A stretch of 64,000 nucleotides of DNA, taken from assembly GCF_000165425.1 (NCBI RefSeq), contig NW_001798969.1, forward strand, positions 19,022 to 83,021, written 5' to 3'. Origin of the DNA: Paramecium tetraurelia. Its lineage: Eukaryota > Ciliophora > Oligohymenophorea > Peniculida > Parameciidae. Positions 1 to 12,900 of this stretch are shown in pieces (the stretch's first letter is position 1; each line of letters opens with the position of its first letter). The notes beneath the pieces were generated by a model. That model ran no database searches. It was not told the DNA's origin and was given only the letters and a program-made list of their open reading frames with translations. Made by a program: the position numbers and the translations under genes.

Positions 1-3000
1 GGGGATGGGTATAATAATTATAAATTTAAAAAATAAATAAATAAATCATATTAATTAAAAAGAATGTATAGATTATGTAAATTAAATTGTGCAACTGTTA
101 AACTAAACTAAATAAACTCATTGTTTTCTTACTTCTAAATGTAAATCACAGTTGTTTTGCTATTTTAATGCTTATTAAAATTCTAAATTGTTTTTCATCT
201 ATTCCACTTTTATACAACTTTAATAAACTACAATACCAAATATCGAAAATCACGATAGGAAAATTTAAAGCTTCCATATATTCATTTGATATGTTTTTTA
301 TTTTCATTGTTATTAATTTTAAAACAAATATCTATTTTATAAAATTGAATAAAATTTGTAAGATTTGAAATAAAAAATATCTTTCTTTCAATTTATAACA
401 AATAGTTCATTTAGATATTTAATTTGCGCTTAAGATATACATTTCAATATAAAAGAACTGAAAAAGAATTAAACACTCGCTACTTTCTTAAAATCGTCTT
501 ATTTAGACTAAAATCTTGATCATATGGAGACTTCGCATCAATTAAATGGCTAACCAATTAAAATCATCCTACTTACTATTATTTATTGAATCACTTATAA
601 ATAATTATTGAAATGGTTGGATTAATTAATGGAAATTTTGATGTTTATAAGAACTAGATTAGGCTTACATATTTTCAAAATTTATGTTTGAAATAGCTTT
701 TTCATATTTTATAAAGTGAAATTATAAACATTCTAAATAACTAGTTTTATAATATATCATAATTGTTGTTACTGTGAAAATCTATGAATTCATTTGAAAA
801 TTATTAATTCATAAAATAGGATTTTTCAAAATATAATCCATTTTGAGAATCAGATATTTCGCTATTCAAATTTACGTAAATAATAACATTAACAATAATA
901 TAGATAGTAAACTTTAATTTAAAATCCTTTCAATTATCTAAGTTTTCATATTGATTAACTCTTTATTACTATACAATTTAATTACAATTTTTTCAGCTAG
1001 ATCAAATGATACTTTAATTATTGTTGGTATTCTTTAATTATTGATTCATCAATTATGTCACTCTAAAATCCAACCTCCTTAAGTAGACGTTTATATATGC
1101 TTAAACGCCATTCCTATATCATTTTATCATCTATTTCATTTATAATTATGTGAATTTAACAGATAAATTAGTGATATGCAAGATAATTTATAAGTAATCT
1201 CCTTTTTTATCCAGCCAATCATATGTTCTATAATATTGAATTTTGGTCGATAAGCTGGGGTGAATACACAAGGAAATTTTGCTAACATTATTTTTCATTC
1301 TTACTTCTTCATTTTTGCTAGTTTTTCAAAAACTACAAAATGTTTTAATGATGGGATTCATTATCTCGGTATTAATGTAAGATTTATCTTCACTAATGTA
1401 TACTATTAGTTAATACTTAAAATTAATTAAGTAATGTTTTCTAAAAGTTTTATAATTAAATAATTTTGAATTTGCTTCTTATTAAGAGTATTATTTGAGC
1501 CAATTTATTTGTTGCTGGCTAATACTATTTCTTCTTACCCCCATAATTGTTGCTTTTAAGCAACTTTTATTTACAATTGGTGGATAGAATATAATTCGAA
1601 ATGCCAAAATTTCATTAAATTATTCACATAATTGGTTCAAAAACTTTTGTATACAAAAAATTTAATCTGTGGTTACTTTGTTTTTTCTTAATTGTTTGAT
1701 ATTTTTAGTTTATATCTAGGATTATTGCAAGTTTAAAATTTTTCTTAGTTATTAAATTGCATTTATATTTTGAAGGCTTGGTTTTTTTTAGAAAAGAGTT
1801 TATCGAAATCTAACTTCTATTTAAAATTTTCTCCTATTGGAGAAATGTATTAATTGAGGATTGATATTATTCTTTGCTACTTGAAGTTATCAAGACCAAA
1901 ATTTTACAGCACAAAAAGTCTTTATGTATTTCATCTTTGAATCTAATAACGCTTTTTACATGATAAAATGAGTTCATGAAATCTAAAATCAAAGTCATTC
2001 ATATTTTAATTGCATTATTAACACTATACAACTATTTTGATATAATTTATAAAATCCTTTATGAGAATAAATTGCTAAGCATATTCATCTGTGAGCGAAA
2101 CTTCAGTTTGAGGTATTTATGATCTACAATCAGACTTTTAAGAAGATACTATTTTAATAATATATATGGGGGGGGGTCCAATTCAAACTTCATCATGTTC
2201 TCTAAATTATTTCTTATAGATAAGAATTGAGATTTTAGTATGGTTAATTTTCAGGATATCTAAAGACAATACTCTAGAATGATTAGGTAGATAATTTTCT
2301 TATATTGTCTAAGATCGTTTTAATTTGTATCTACTTTCGACAGTTATCTTGAAATTCAAAGTTCAATTTTTACCTCATTGAATACCAAATTATCAAAAGT
2401 ATATATATATTTATGATTTTTCATAATGATATACAACCATATCTATAGTAATAAGAAGCATTAATCCCAATCAAAATTCCTATTTTTTTTTCTTTGGCCC
2501 TTAACCCAATAAATAATACTCATTTTAAACAAGAAGGGTAGTGGTTATTTACAAAAGAAGGGTCTAATTTTTTGTAGTTGATTAAAAAGACATAAATAGA
2601 ATTAATTTCTTTAGTTTATTATGTAGATACCATTGTAGTGAAAGATGCGCTTGTGCTCTTTATAATCTATGCTTCAAAGAATTAAATCCTTTTAAGTTGC
2701 CCTATCTAAATTAAATAGATTATTACTCAACAAAGATCAGTATGATTCCTAACGAATTTTCTGTTGAAACTTATATATTCCAATATGTTAATCTTGTTGA
2801 ACTTCAGATAATATACTTAATTAAATCTTATATGAGTGTATTTGATCAAAATTGAAGAGATAATAATTTTCAGATTTTGATTGTTAAAAATTGCTACTCA
2901 AAAGTAGAAAATACTAATAAAAGAATGCTCTATTGAGATTCTCAAAAATTAGTAAATCTATATAATGAAAATAAGTAATTTTTTAATTTTGATATAAACA

Positions 3001-3228
3001 AATCTAAAGGAAATAATGGATTATAAACGACTTATTTTAGAAAATTTTCTAAAATGGTTTATTGATAATTATAGAAGTAAACAACTATGACTTGAAAACA
3101 ATTTGAATAAATTGTTTAATCAGTATAAGAAGACTTCTGATTCTTCATGAAAATAAATTAATATTAGTGTTTTAGATGTAAATATTTTTCTTTCTAATGT
3201 AATATATTAAAAATTAGAATATAAATAA
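1..3228. other. gene-poor left end of the window
   Basis: About 3.2 kb of very AT-rich sequence with no intact gene under the ciliate code. The only recognisable content is the transposase remnant at about 1,040-1,560. A run of nine G occurs at 2,168-2,176. The first bases (GGGGATGGGT) are G-rich, but they do not form a run of the Paramecium telomere repeat. Low gene density next to a decayed transposon would fit a subtelomeric position, which is inference only. Confidence 0.5.
1040..1560 (-). pseudogene. decayed Tc1/mariner (IS630-like) transposase remnant
   Basis: Read on the minus strand, about 1,195-1,280 encodes FTPAYRPKFNIIEHMIGWIK. This matches the block around the last catalytic acidic residue of IS630/Tc1/mariner DDE transposases (pattern PxYxPxxNxIExxWxxxK), with the Glu in IIEHM. 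Upstream pieces in other frames (such as YISEDKSYINTE at about 1,360-1,400) sit where the first catalytic region should be. In-frame TGA codons follow the conserved block and the frame is broken upstream, so it cannot encode an active enzyme. I did not find terminal inverted repeats. Paramecium germline DNA is known to contain Tc1/mariner elements; finding a remnant in otherwise macronuclear-looking sequence is unusual but possible. Confidence 0.55.
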
Positions 3229-5508
3229 TCAATTTATGCTTCCTAATATTCTGAAATTCTCAATATAACTCAGAAAATGCCTATCTGCATCATCGCTTAT
3301 TCGAAGTCCTATCAATTAATCACACTTATATGTTTTAAACTCCTTAAAAAATATTTGTTCTGATTTGCAATGAAATTCAGAACTATCTATTGAAATTTTC
3401 CAATCTGATTTTTGATATCTATAACTTGATCGTTTCAATCTTGGAAATTGATACTGAGCCCATTCTTAAAGAATTTGTTCTATTTTTTGTGACTTTGAAC
3501 CCTTAATGTAGTCATCAGAATAAATATAAAAATTGTATTTTTAAGTCAACACCTTTACCCTTTCTTCCCACCCTTCTTATTTTACATTTGTCTCAATAAA
3601 AATTAACTATTCATAATATTTGGATTAAAAAGGATTTAATGAAATTAACAATGAGTTAAATTTCAAATATTACCGCTTCTCATTATAAACTTATAACAAA
3701 TGTTCTTATATTGAATTAATGAACCTTGAAAAGAGATCATAAAACTTTTCAAATCCAATTTTATATGTCTTTAGATCTATTTCCCCTACTAGAGTTTCAA
3801 ATCTGTTTATTTAAGTTTACACTTCATTTAATTCTTGTTCGTGTTCCTTAAGAATCTTTTCTATAATACTACTACTCTTTGCGCCATTCTTTATTTTATA
3901 AATATATTCATTCCATAAATGGTTCCATTGTTTGCTATTCTTATCAATCTATTAATAGATTTGGTTTTCACGTTTTTCTATATTAAAGTTGAATTCGCGT
4001 ATGCCAAAGGTTTCTCTTTTGTACAACTCTAGAAATTAGTTCTACAGTTCTTATTTTATATCAGCGAATTCCCATTAGCTCTAAATAAAAGAAGTACTGA
4101 GATAATTTAGGAATTAATTATAATAATTCCTCATCAAATTAAATTTATTCATGTTTAATTGATTTTGTAAATAATTTTCAAGAATCTACTCAAAACTATT
4201 TTTCCCCATATCCCAGAGGAATTAATTCTCTTACGTTTAAAATTCCATAAATAAAGCACTTGTATTAAATTTTAGATACCAAGAATTATTCATGGTTGGT
4301 ATCATTTTGATAACAGGAGAAGGCATTCCATTAATTATTTCCGTACTAGATTATAAAATATCTTTCTATTTAGGACAAGCATCTGAGCAATCTGGAAATA
4401 AAAAGACAATATTATTGATTAAGCAATTCGAAAAGTTACTTAAAATAGATTCTAACATAAAAAACTAGCCTATTTAAACTTATTATGGTATTACAAAACT
4501 AATTAGAATATTTTGGTTTAGTGAAACTGAATTTTAAATAACATTATAAATTCTATTAAATATTTGTTGATCATTAAAAGTGAGGTCATCACTGTAATCT
4601 GGTGTATTTATAATTCTAAGTCCTGATTTACCATATTAAGGAGTGATATAATATACTTTCATTTATTCATATTCATTATTTTAATCCTCTTTAACTAAGT
4701 CAATATCATCATCAAATATTTCAAATCTATAAGGGTCTGAAAATTCAACTTCTAAATAATAATTTAAGAATAAGTTTATTAATTCTTATTTTTTTGAAGT
4801 TAAAGTTCCAACTAGTATTATGGTTTTGTATTATTGTAAATTCTCAATAGATGATTTATAATAGATTGGGTATTGATGAACATCAAAGTCATTCTCCTTC
4901 CTTAATTTATAAGTTTTTTAAATCAAATCATTATATTTATACTTTTTCATATTTTACTTTGTTCGGTTATCCTCTTAATTTCCAAACTGTCCTTAGTTTT
5001 CTAAGTACTCTTGTTATTTTTAGCCTCTATATTTAAATTAATTATTTTATTAATTCTAAATTGAATATTTTTCATTGTCTCTATCTTAAACTTAATTATC
5101 AACTTTTGTAAATAGTTGAGTCATAGATTCCATTTATTTTGTTAGATTTGACATTATTTAATTCAAAGGTGATATCATTTTTGAGAAGCTTAATAAATTA
5201 GATATATATTTTTCAAACTCATCATTAGTTATTTCCTCTTTAGATTTTTCAAGATCTAAAGATAAATATTTTTCTTCCTTTGTTATTTGATCAACAAATT
5301 GATTCATCTTTTGCTCATGTGATTGGTAGCATGAGAATAAGTCCTTTTTCCACTTTGAAATTTCTTTGAAAGTTTATAGTTCTTGTTTATGTTAGCTGTG
5401 ATTTTCTACACAATTTAAACAACAAGCCCTTTTCAAATGGCAATTCATATTAAAACAAACTAATATTATCTCTCTTTGATCATGTTCTGATTCTTCGCAC
5501 AATAACAT
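3229..5508 (-). CDS. 759-aa zinc-finger plus GTPase-like (degenerate P-loop) protein
   Basis: A single exon of exactly 760 codons with TAA/TAG as Gln and a TGA stop. Residues 1-45 hold a Cys/His cluster (CFNMNCHLKRACCLNC then HSQH) like the B-box-type finger common at the N-terminus of Paramecium proteins. A coiled, Gln-rich linker follows. From about residue 222 a G-protein-like fold is suggested: TIILVGTLTSKKQELINLF stands where a Walker A motif should be, and GLRIINTPDYSDD resembles the DTPG switch of septin/AIG1-type GTPases. A hydrophobic strand ending in LFPDCSD is further on. The canonical GK[ST] of the P-loop is absent (SKKQ instead), so nucleotide binding is doubtful. The C-terminal 350 residues are helical without a recognised domain. 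The start is the first in-frame ATG. The specific role is unknown. Confidence 0.8.
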
Positions 5509-8025
5509 ATTTTATCAATATATATATTATTGATATTCCATAAAATATTAAATTATTATATATTAATAGTGAAATCTAATATTCGATATTTTTAAAGCTG
5601 AATTTAATTTTCTAATGTCTCATCAAAATATCTTAAAATTAAAATTCTCATAAAGGACAATCAAGAAAACGCTACTTAATATTGAGTTATCATTTTACAT
5701 TCATATTTCGAAAAATTTCTTCTCAAAAGCAAGGGAAGAGAAAATTCTTAAGAAATTAGATTTCTAGTTTCAACTAAATCGTTGATTGGCAAAAATAGAT
5801 AGGATAATCTTGTTGTAAATTTGCCCTTTTCTGCTTATATCTGAATAATGCTTTATTACAAAAGCATAACTAAAAATATTTCATACGAAGGAAGTATTTA
5901 ATAAGAACAAATTTGAGATGCAAGATCATTTTTTAAGTTAAAAAATTCTCTAGAAGGTTTATTCTACTAACATGTTTTGATTAATAGTGCAATTTTATGG
6001 ATTTGATAATATTTATCCCAACTTAAAACAGAACAATAGACAATTAGATGTTAATAAAGTTGGTAGAGTGTGTTGTTAAATTCAAATAGAATTTAAATTA
6101 AATATAATTAATTGCAAGCAAAATACTTCTCAAGCCTAAGTTTAAGGAGTAAAGTGAAAAATATGTAAAATAGATTTAGATAAGATAACTGATGATAAAA
6201 GTATAGGAATTATAGCGAAATGAATATCAATGAGGAAGAGAGAGTTGGAAATATTTGTAAAATATTTAGATATATCAGATTATCAAAAATGAGCGCGAAT
6301 CAATATATTTAACAAAATTGGCTGATTTTAAACAATTAAGTATTGTTGTTTATCTTATGAGATTATTAAGTTGAACACAATGGTCAAGAGTTATTGCAAA
6401 ATGGAGAATTTAATAGATTTGGAATTATTAGATAAATAGTTAACAGTTGCTGAACATGACCAAATTATGATGAAATAATTCTTATTTTTAAATTAATATT
6501 AAGTAATTGTTATAATATTAATCTTTCTTTTAGAAATCACCCATCATTTTACAATATTTTTTATTATCCTGAGTCTTTTTGAGAGACTTTTTAGAAATTT
6601 GTTCTAAGATATTCATTTTTCAAATAATTGAATTTTTGGTCTCAGAAACGACTATGAACCTCGCAAGTCACTTTTCTTACCAAATTTCTTCCAATAAAAA
6701 GACAGAGTAAATTGAAAGCAGCAAAGTCTCAATAAAGAATCCCATCAAAAAATGAGATAAAATAGAAGATGTCTTAAGAATTGAATTTATTGGAAACTTA
6801 CATCAAACAATTTTAAATAAAAATTTTCTGCTTCATTCATTTTCTAATTTAAAATTATGCTATGGAAAATATATATTGGTAAAAATCCATAAAATCTTTA
6901 GATCAAAATTGCTTCATTTTTTTATTCATCTAAAAGGACATAAAATTGCAAAATATAGGATGAAATGTAAAATTTCAATTCATTTATATAAATCTATTAA
7001 CAATATATAAAATTGATAATATGTAAATTTGCTTAATAATAACAAATAAAAATCTTTGCTAACAGAATTTTTGAAGCTATAAGACGTTAGATGATTTTTT
7101 AATTATTAATAAGGTGGACACTCAAATAAGAACATCTTCAACTCTTAAGGTAAGATTTGTTGAATTACCACACATCAAGCCTAAATACTGTAATACTTAA
7201 ATTGTTTCAGACTAATACAATACAATTTCATTTTCCATTGGAGAAATTAGATATAAAGGAAGAATTTATGATTTCTTATTTTTAAATAAAATGATAAAGA
7301 TTTATATAATTTTGTTTATCCAAAGTCAGACAAACTTAAGGTGATCTAAAAAGAACCATCCTTAGGTTTCCTTAAGTCTATTTTGAGTAAGAAGCCATAT
7401 TGATTTAATCCTTAAGGTTGTAAATTCAAATAAAAGATGCACCTTGGCAAAATCTTTGAACTTCATTTTTCAAATATAAAGATGTTTCTTAGGAGATTGT
7501 ATCAAAGCCTGAAGTGAAGTTTGAAATATTGAAACCAAATCAATTAAAAGTAAAGGAGTTTTTAAATGATAACTTTCAATTAATTTTATAATTGAATTTT
7601 TGGATTATCAAAGAATTTTTTAAAAGAATTAATATTTAGATGAACCTGTATTTAGGTCATTTTCAGAGCGATCAATTTTAATTGTATTACAAAAACATGA
7701 AAAACAATTGAAAATTTAAATTAAATATTGGTCTCTCTTTAGAAAGCATACTATCAATATGCATTGACTAAATTTCAATTATTTTATTTACTTATAAATT
7801 ATTTATCTAATTAGATATTATTTGATTCTTTTCTAATTTTAATTGATCTTATGTATTTAAACAAATAAGCTCTTGCATAAAAAATAAATTTGAAATCTTT
7901 ATAAATGATTTTATACTTTAAGAATCAATAAATTGATATCAAATCTTTTTATACAATTATTTCTTTACAGGAGACATTTTTTCTGAAAAATATTATCAAT
8001 TGATAAATATTTTTCGAAATATAAA
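5509..8025. other. 2.5-kb stretch with decayed coding fragments
   Basis: No intact gene could be assembled. Short coding-like pieces on the plus strand include about 6,340-6,500 (SYEIIKLNTMVKSYCKMENL and following) and about 7,110-7,370 (with SFSIGEIRYKGRIYDF and then, after a frame change, LYNFVYPKSDKLKVIQ). They are separated by TGA codons and frame shifts that small introns do not explain. The probable reading is relics of one or two genes. The last 150 bp should contain the promoter of the kinase that starts at 8,026. Confidence 0.45.
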
Positions 8026-9643
8026 ATGGATTTGGAAAATAACATTAAAATAAAATTTAGAGATAAATATGTTCTTGTAAACGACACAGATGATAGTTAT
8101 GGTGAAGGCTGTTTCGGCAAAATTTATTCTTGTAAAAGGATAGATGATGATACCAACACTCCACTGTGTGTAAAGATCATTCCTATTAATATTGATGCAG
8201 AAAGGATAGCTGAAAATGAAATAATAATAAAACGTACGATAGATTAGTTAAAATCGAATCAGCAATAGTAAGCGAATACAATTAAAGTATTCGACATCTA
8301 CTTTGATTTATTTGCATTATATATTATTATGGAGAAATGCGATGAAGACTTATCAATTGAGTTCGATAAAAAGTTGGATGAAAACAGTTGGTATACTGAA
8401 GAAGAAGTGTTTGATATATTATAGTAAATTATTGAAGGTTTAAAATATCTACATTCGAAAAATATTTTGCATCACGACGTAAAACCAGAAAATATTTTAA
8501 TAAAATATTAAACAGGTGAAAGAAAGATTTATAAGGTAATTTATATAAATGCTTAATTAGATTAGTGATTTTGGAATTTGTGATTTGATTAAAAAGCTAA
8601 CATAAAGAAATGAAGTCATTAGAACAGGTTCTCCTAATTATACAGCACCTCAAATCTTTGAAAGTGCTGCAATATAATCTTAAAAATGTGATATATTTTC
8701 ATTTGGAATACTAATTTATTAAATTTGTTATAAAACTGAATTGCCTTACGACTGCAGTTCAATGTAAATTAGATATAAAAGCTTATAAAATCTGAAAGAA
8801 AACAATTTGAAAACTAAACCTCTTAGCTATAAAAGAGAGGATATATTACGAAATCTTATATAAAGTATGATAGTATATGATGAGGATAAAAGAATTTCAT
8901 ATTAAGATCTTTTCAATCATGCTGTCGTGAAGAATAAATATTAATAGAATACTGGCTCTATTACCCTTGATAATAAAGAAGCCACAAGTTCAAAATAATT
9001 TGATAGATCAATTAATTTTTTAAAAAAAACTAAAAATTAAGTTTTAACAATTTTAGAAAGATTATAATTATTGTTAGATTTATTTCTTGATAAGTTCAAG
9101 ATCTGTTGTTAACTGATAGAATAATTGAGTAATGAGGATGACTATTTAATGGTTAAATTGAACATTTATTTAATAGCCAATCATCAATTACTTTATGCAC
9201 TTGCTCTGATTTATATAAGACCATTAGAAATGCATCCTAGTATTCTAAAATATAATGATAATTTGATGCTCATAGAGAAATTACGTTAAGCAGAAAAGGG
9301 AATTTTATTGTATCAATAAGATACTTAAGGATTTAAAAAACTGGCTGATCTTATTCAATAAGAATATCATAAATTTAAAAATCAATTTATTTAGTTCACT
9401 TCATAATTTGAGATGAGAAAAGATCCTAATGAATTTATATAGTTTCTTAAATAATCCAAAACTAGTAGAATTGAATTAAAAGTTTTAATCGAAAACATTA
9501 AAACTCATTTAAATATAATCCCTTAGAATTTAAAACCATTTTTAGACTAAGTAATCAAATTTGAGAGTTTAGCCCCAGTAAATCTTTAATAAAAGGATTC
9601 AACTCCACAGTATCAGCTATCCTAATAAATTGGATAAATTTGA
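8026..9643 (+). CDS. 530-aa protein kinase, ULK/ATG1-like or other serine/threonine kinase
   Basis: Two exons joined by a 25-nt intron (8,536-8,560) give exactly 531 codons. The kinase domain lies at about residues 15-300: glycine loop GEGCFGKIY (about 27-35), invariant Lys in LCVKIIP, catalytic loop LHHDVKPENILI (about 148), magnesium-binding SDFG, and activation segment GSPNYTAPQ followed by CDIFSFGILIYQ. The HRD arginine is replaced by His (HHD) and APE reads APQ, but the Lys, Asp, Asn and DFG residues are present, so catalysis is plausible. The C-terminal 230 residues are helical and Gln-rich without a recognised domain. The downstream neighbour is convergent, with a 305-bp gap (9,644-9,948) in which I see nothing. 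Assignment to a kinase family is uncertain. Confidence 0.88.
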
Positions 9644-9948
9644 TTATTGCTAATTAATCATTTAATATTTCAATTTGAAATTATTTTATCTTCTAAATTT
9701 TAAAATAAATAATTCATGATTTGAGAAAACTAAATTATAGATTTCCCCTATTAATTTTATGTAATTTTGATTTATCTACGATTTAATTATAGATGAATTA
9801 AGAATTTATTATGTATTTTAGAATGTTTTAATATTTATTGCAATTTTAAATGAATTCATAATCTTTTATATTTAATTATAATTTATGATAATTCCAGTAA
9901 GAACATAGTTAAGAAAGAATAAATTTTATATCATATGAATATAATAAT

Positions 9949-12900
9949 TCAGATTTAGGCGTAATAGTGAAAAAGTTCATCTAATTTTTAATGTTAAATA
10001 AAAAAGTAGATTAGTTAATTTAAAGGTTGAATTGTTTAATTTCTAATAGATTAGGCAATGCGTCTAAAAATATATATTCTTGAGAAGATCATAATTGGCT
10101 CCACAATTACATAAAATAACAATAATGAGCCTATAAAACAAAGGGAAACTTCAATATTGATTATTTGAATGTCTCTTTAACTAAAAAGATATATCTATAT
10201 TTACCATCTCTTCATTAATAGAATAAACTCTAGATAACATATGAAATGTGTCGCTAGATATATGATTATTATAGAAAGACTCCATTTCCCACCAAATCTG
10301 TAAATTGCCTAAAATATCTTAAGAGTCATTCTAATTAATAAGAATGTTCCGCAATTTAGGAATAAGATAACAAATAATGGAATATGATCCTACAAACTTA
10401 TTTAAAAAAATGAAAATAGAATGAAAAGACTTATTTTTATTGATAGCTATAAAAACCGATAGCTTTTTGTAAGGGCATGGTTTTCTGTATAGAAGCAGGA
10501 TAACACCTCATGAATAAACTAGATGTTAATAATATTATTTACTTAGAAGGATAATTTGAAAATAGCAAAATTCCCTGGATAGAAATTAATTGTCTTAGAT
10601 TTTGTTTATTTCAAAACTTCATCTATGCTAATATCTGATTCTATTCTGGTTTAAACTGGCAATTATTTAGATTTCGATTCAATTGAGATTAGTTCAAAAT
10701 AAATGAAGAGAGTAAAAGCAATGAAGATACCATAAAATAGCAAAATCGGTTATTCACTCAACGTTAAATTTCTATTGTCTATTCCATCCCCCCTATCTAT
10801 ATTAGGAGTGGCATTTAATTATAGGGCTGAGTTGTTTGGATATTAAACTAAAAAGATGCTCCCTAATTCTTCAGATATGCAAGATACCTACACAGTTTTA
10901 TTATCAATTTCCTCAATTAACAAATTACATTTAGTTAAATTTCCTTCCTTATTAATATTAACACATTCAAAAGAATAGAGTTTTTCATCAGGAACTTGTT
11001 CTTAGCAGTATGGAGTTTAAAACATATCAATTAAGTATTTTTTAATTGCATCTTGGTAATCCAGATAGCGATTATTATAAAGATGATTCTTGAGGTTAGT
11101 TTTTTTGTATGAATTCTCATTTATTTCAAGGAGAGTCTAATTATAAAATGTTTGTAATTATGTGCGTAATTTTTGAGATAGATTCAAATGGTTATAACTT
11201 AATTCTATTTGTTCCTTTTGAACAAAATCAATCAAACCATCTAAGAGATCTCTTTCAATATTAAATTATTTATTTAACATTTCTTTAGTAATTTTGGATA
11301 ATTGCCATTTTAGAATTTCACCATTATTAATTAATTGAAGGCCATTTACTTAGACCTAAACATTAACATAAATTGAAATCCTTTCAATAAGATTTATTAA
11401 TCCCTCTGCTATAATAATAATCTATTCTTAATCTTAATTAGATTTAATGGTGGCCTGTGGAATCTTAAGAAATATGTCGTCAATTAAAAGTTGAACAACT
11501 ATTAAAGAGTCTAAAACTGCTATTTTGCCTTAATAAAGTTTTTCATCCAAGAAAACATCATTAAAACTAATTTAATCATTAATATCAGTTAACTTTGTTA
11601 TCAAACTTTGAGTAAGTGTTGTAATTTATAGTAATTCTGCTTGCAAAATAAATGGAGTGACATTTGATGTTGCATTAGGACGAGTACTTCTGAAATAATA
11701 TGTTTATGTAGAATTTTAAAAACAATTTTCTGAGTTATCTGTTAATAATCTCATAGAAGTGGTTGAACTATTATTCTCTTGTATTGCTCTTTTATATAAT
11801 TTTGTGGTTTGATAAACTAGTAATTAATCATCAGAATTCTCAGCATTCAAATAAGTTTTGATATTTTAATATAACTATTTGGAAAGGTTAACGCAATTTT
11901 ATTAATCGTAATGATTCAATACAATTTCCAATAATAATGAAATTTAATATCTTAAATTATATTAAACTATATTTATAGAGGAACAATTTATCACAGTTTT
12001 TGTTACGTTTAACTATTTTTAAATATTTAAGTATGACCCCTTGGAATCCATTGCTTAAATTAGAAGAATTCCGTTAGAAAACGGAAAATATCCCTCAATA
12101 TTGTTTGCACTTGAATAACTACTCACGATTAACGAATAATCATTTGTTCTACTTAAATAATCTGTTAAATCTTATTTTTTAAGAAAATATCTCAATTAGT
12201 ATGTGAATGGAGCTGTTTCAGAAAATTCGCAAATTGTAACAATCTATTAAGGTTTCAATGCTTGAATTATTTTTGAACCTAAGCTCACTACGCAAGTAGG
12301 AGGTAAATTAACAGTTATTACTAAATCTTCTTGACTAGGTATAATCTCATTACTAAATTAAGCCAAAAATTTCAAATTGATTGTGTTTCCTTTTGTAAAT
12401 TCTTGATAGTAATCAAATATATGAAATGATTATTTAAAGTATTCAGATTGTAATATCTTTATAACTTCAAAATTATATATAATAACCAATGAATAATCCA
12501 CAAGATACTGCCTATCTTGAAAAGGAATGTTAATAGTGAACTCCAAATTTTCATAGTTATTGACAGGTCTCATTAAATACCCTTTACTATAGGTAACATT
12601 TAATATTTTAAAATCATTATCTAAAAAGACGATGTTTTATTTAAATTTATATGTTCGTAATCCTTTTTTAGCCACTACTGTCCAACATTAAATAGTATAT
12701 GGCTTTATTAATTATTTGGGAATGGTTTGGAAAGTATCAGTATGGTTGACTTTTATCTCTTTTTTATTTACATCAGTACAGTGAGAATTCATAGTTAAGT
12801 CAAGACATTGAACATCAATATCGATATTAGAATCCTCATTCCAGTCATATTATGCATCTAAATCTTTACATGATATGAATATTTAGGTTTCTTTTCTATA

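Noticed and set aside
1-20. Telomeric repeat at the window edge
   Set aside because: GGGGATGGGT is not a run of the Paramecium G4T2/G3T3 telomere repeat; no second copy follows.
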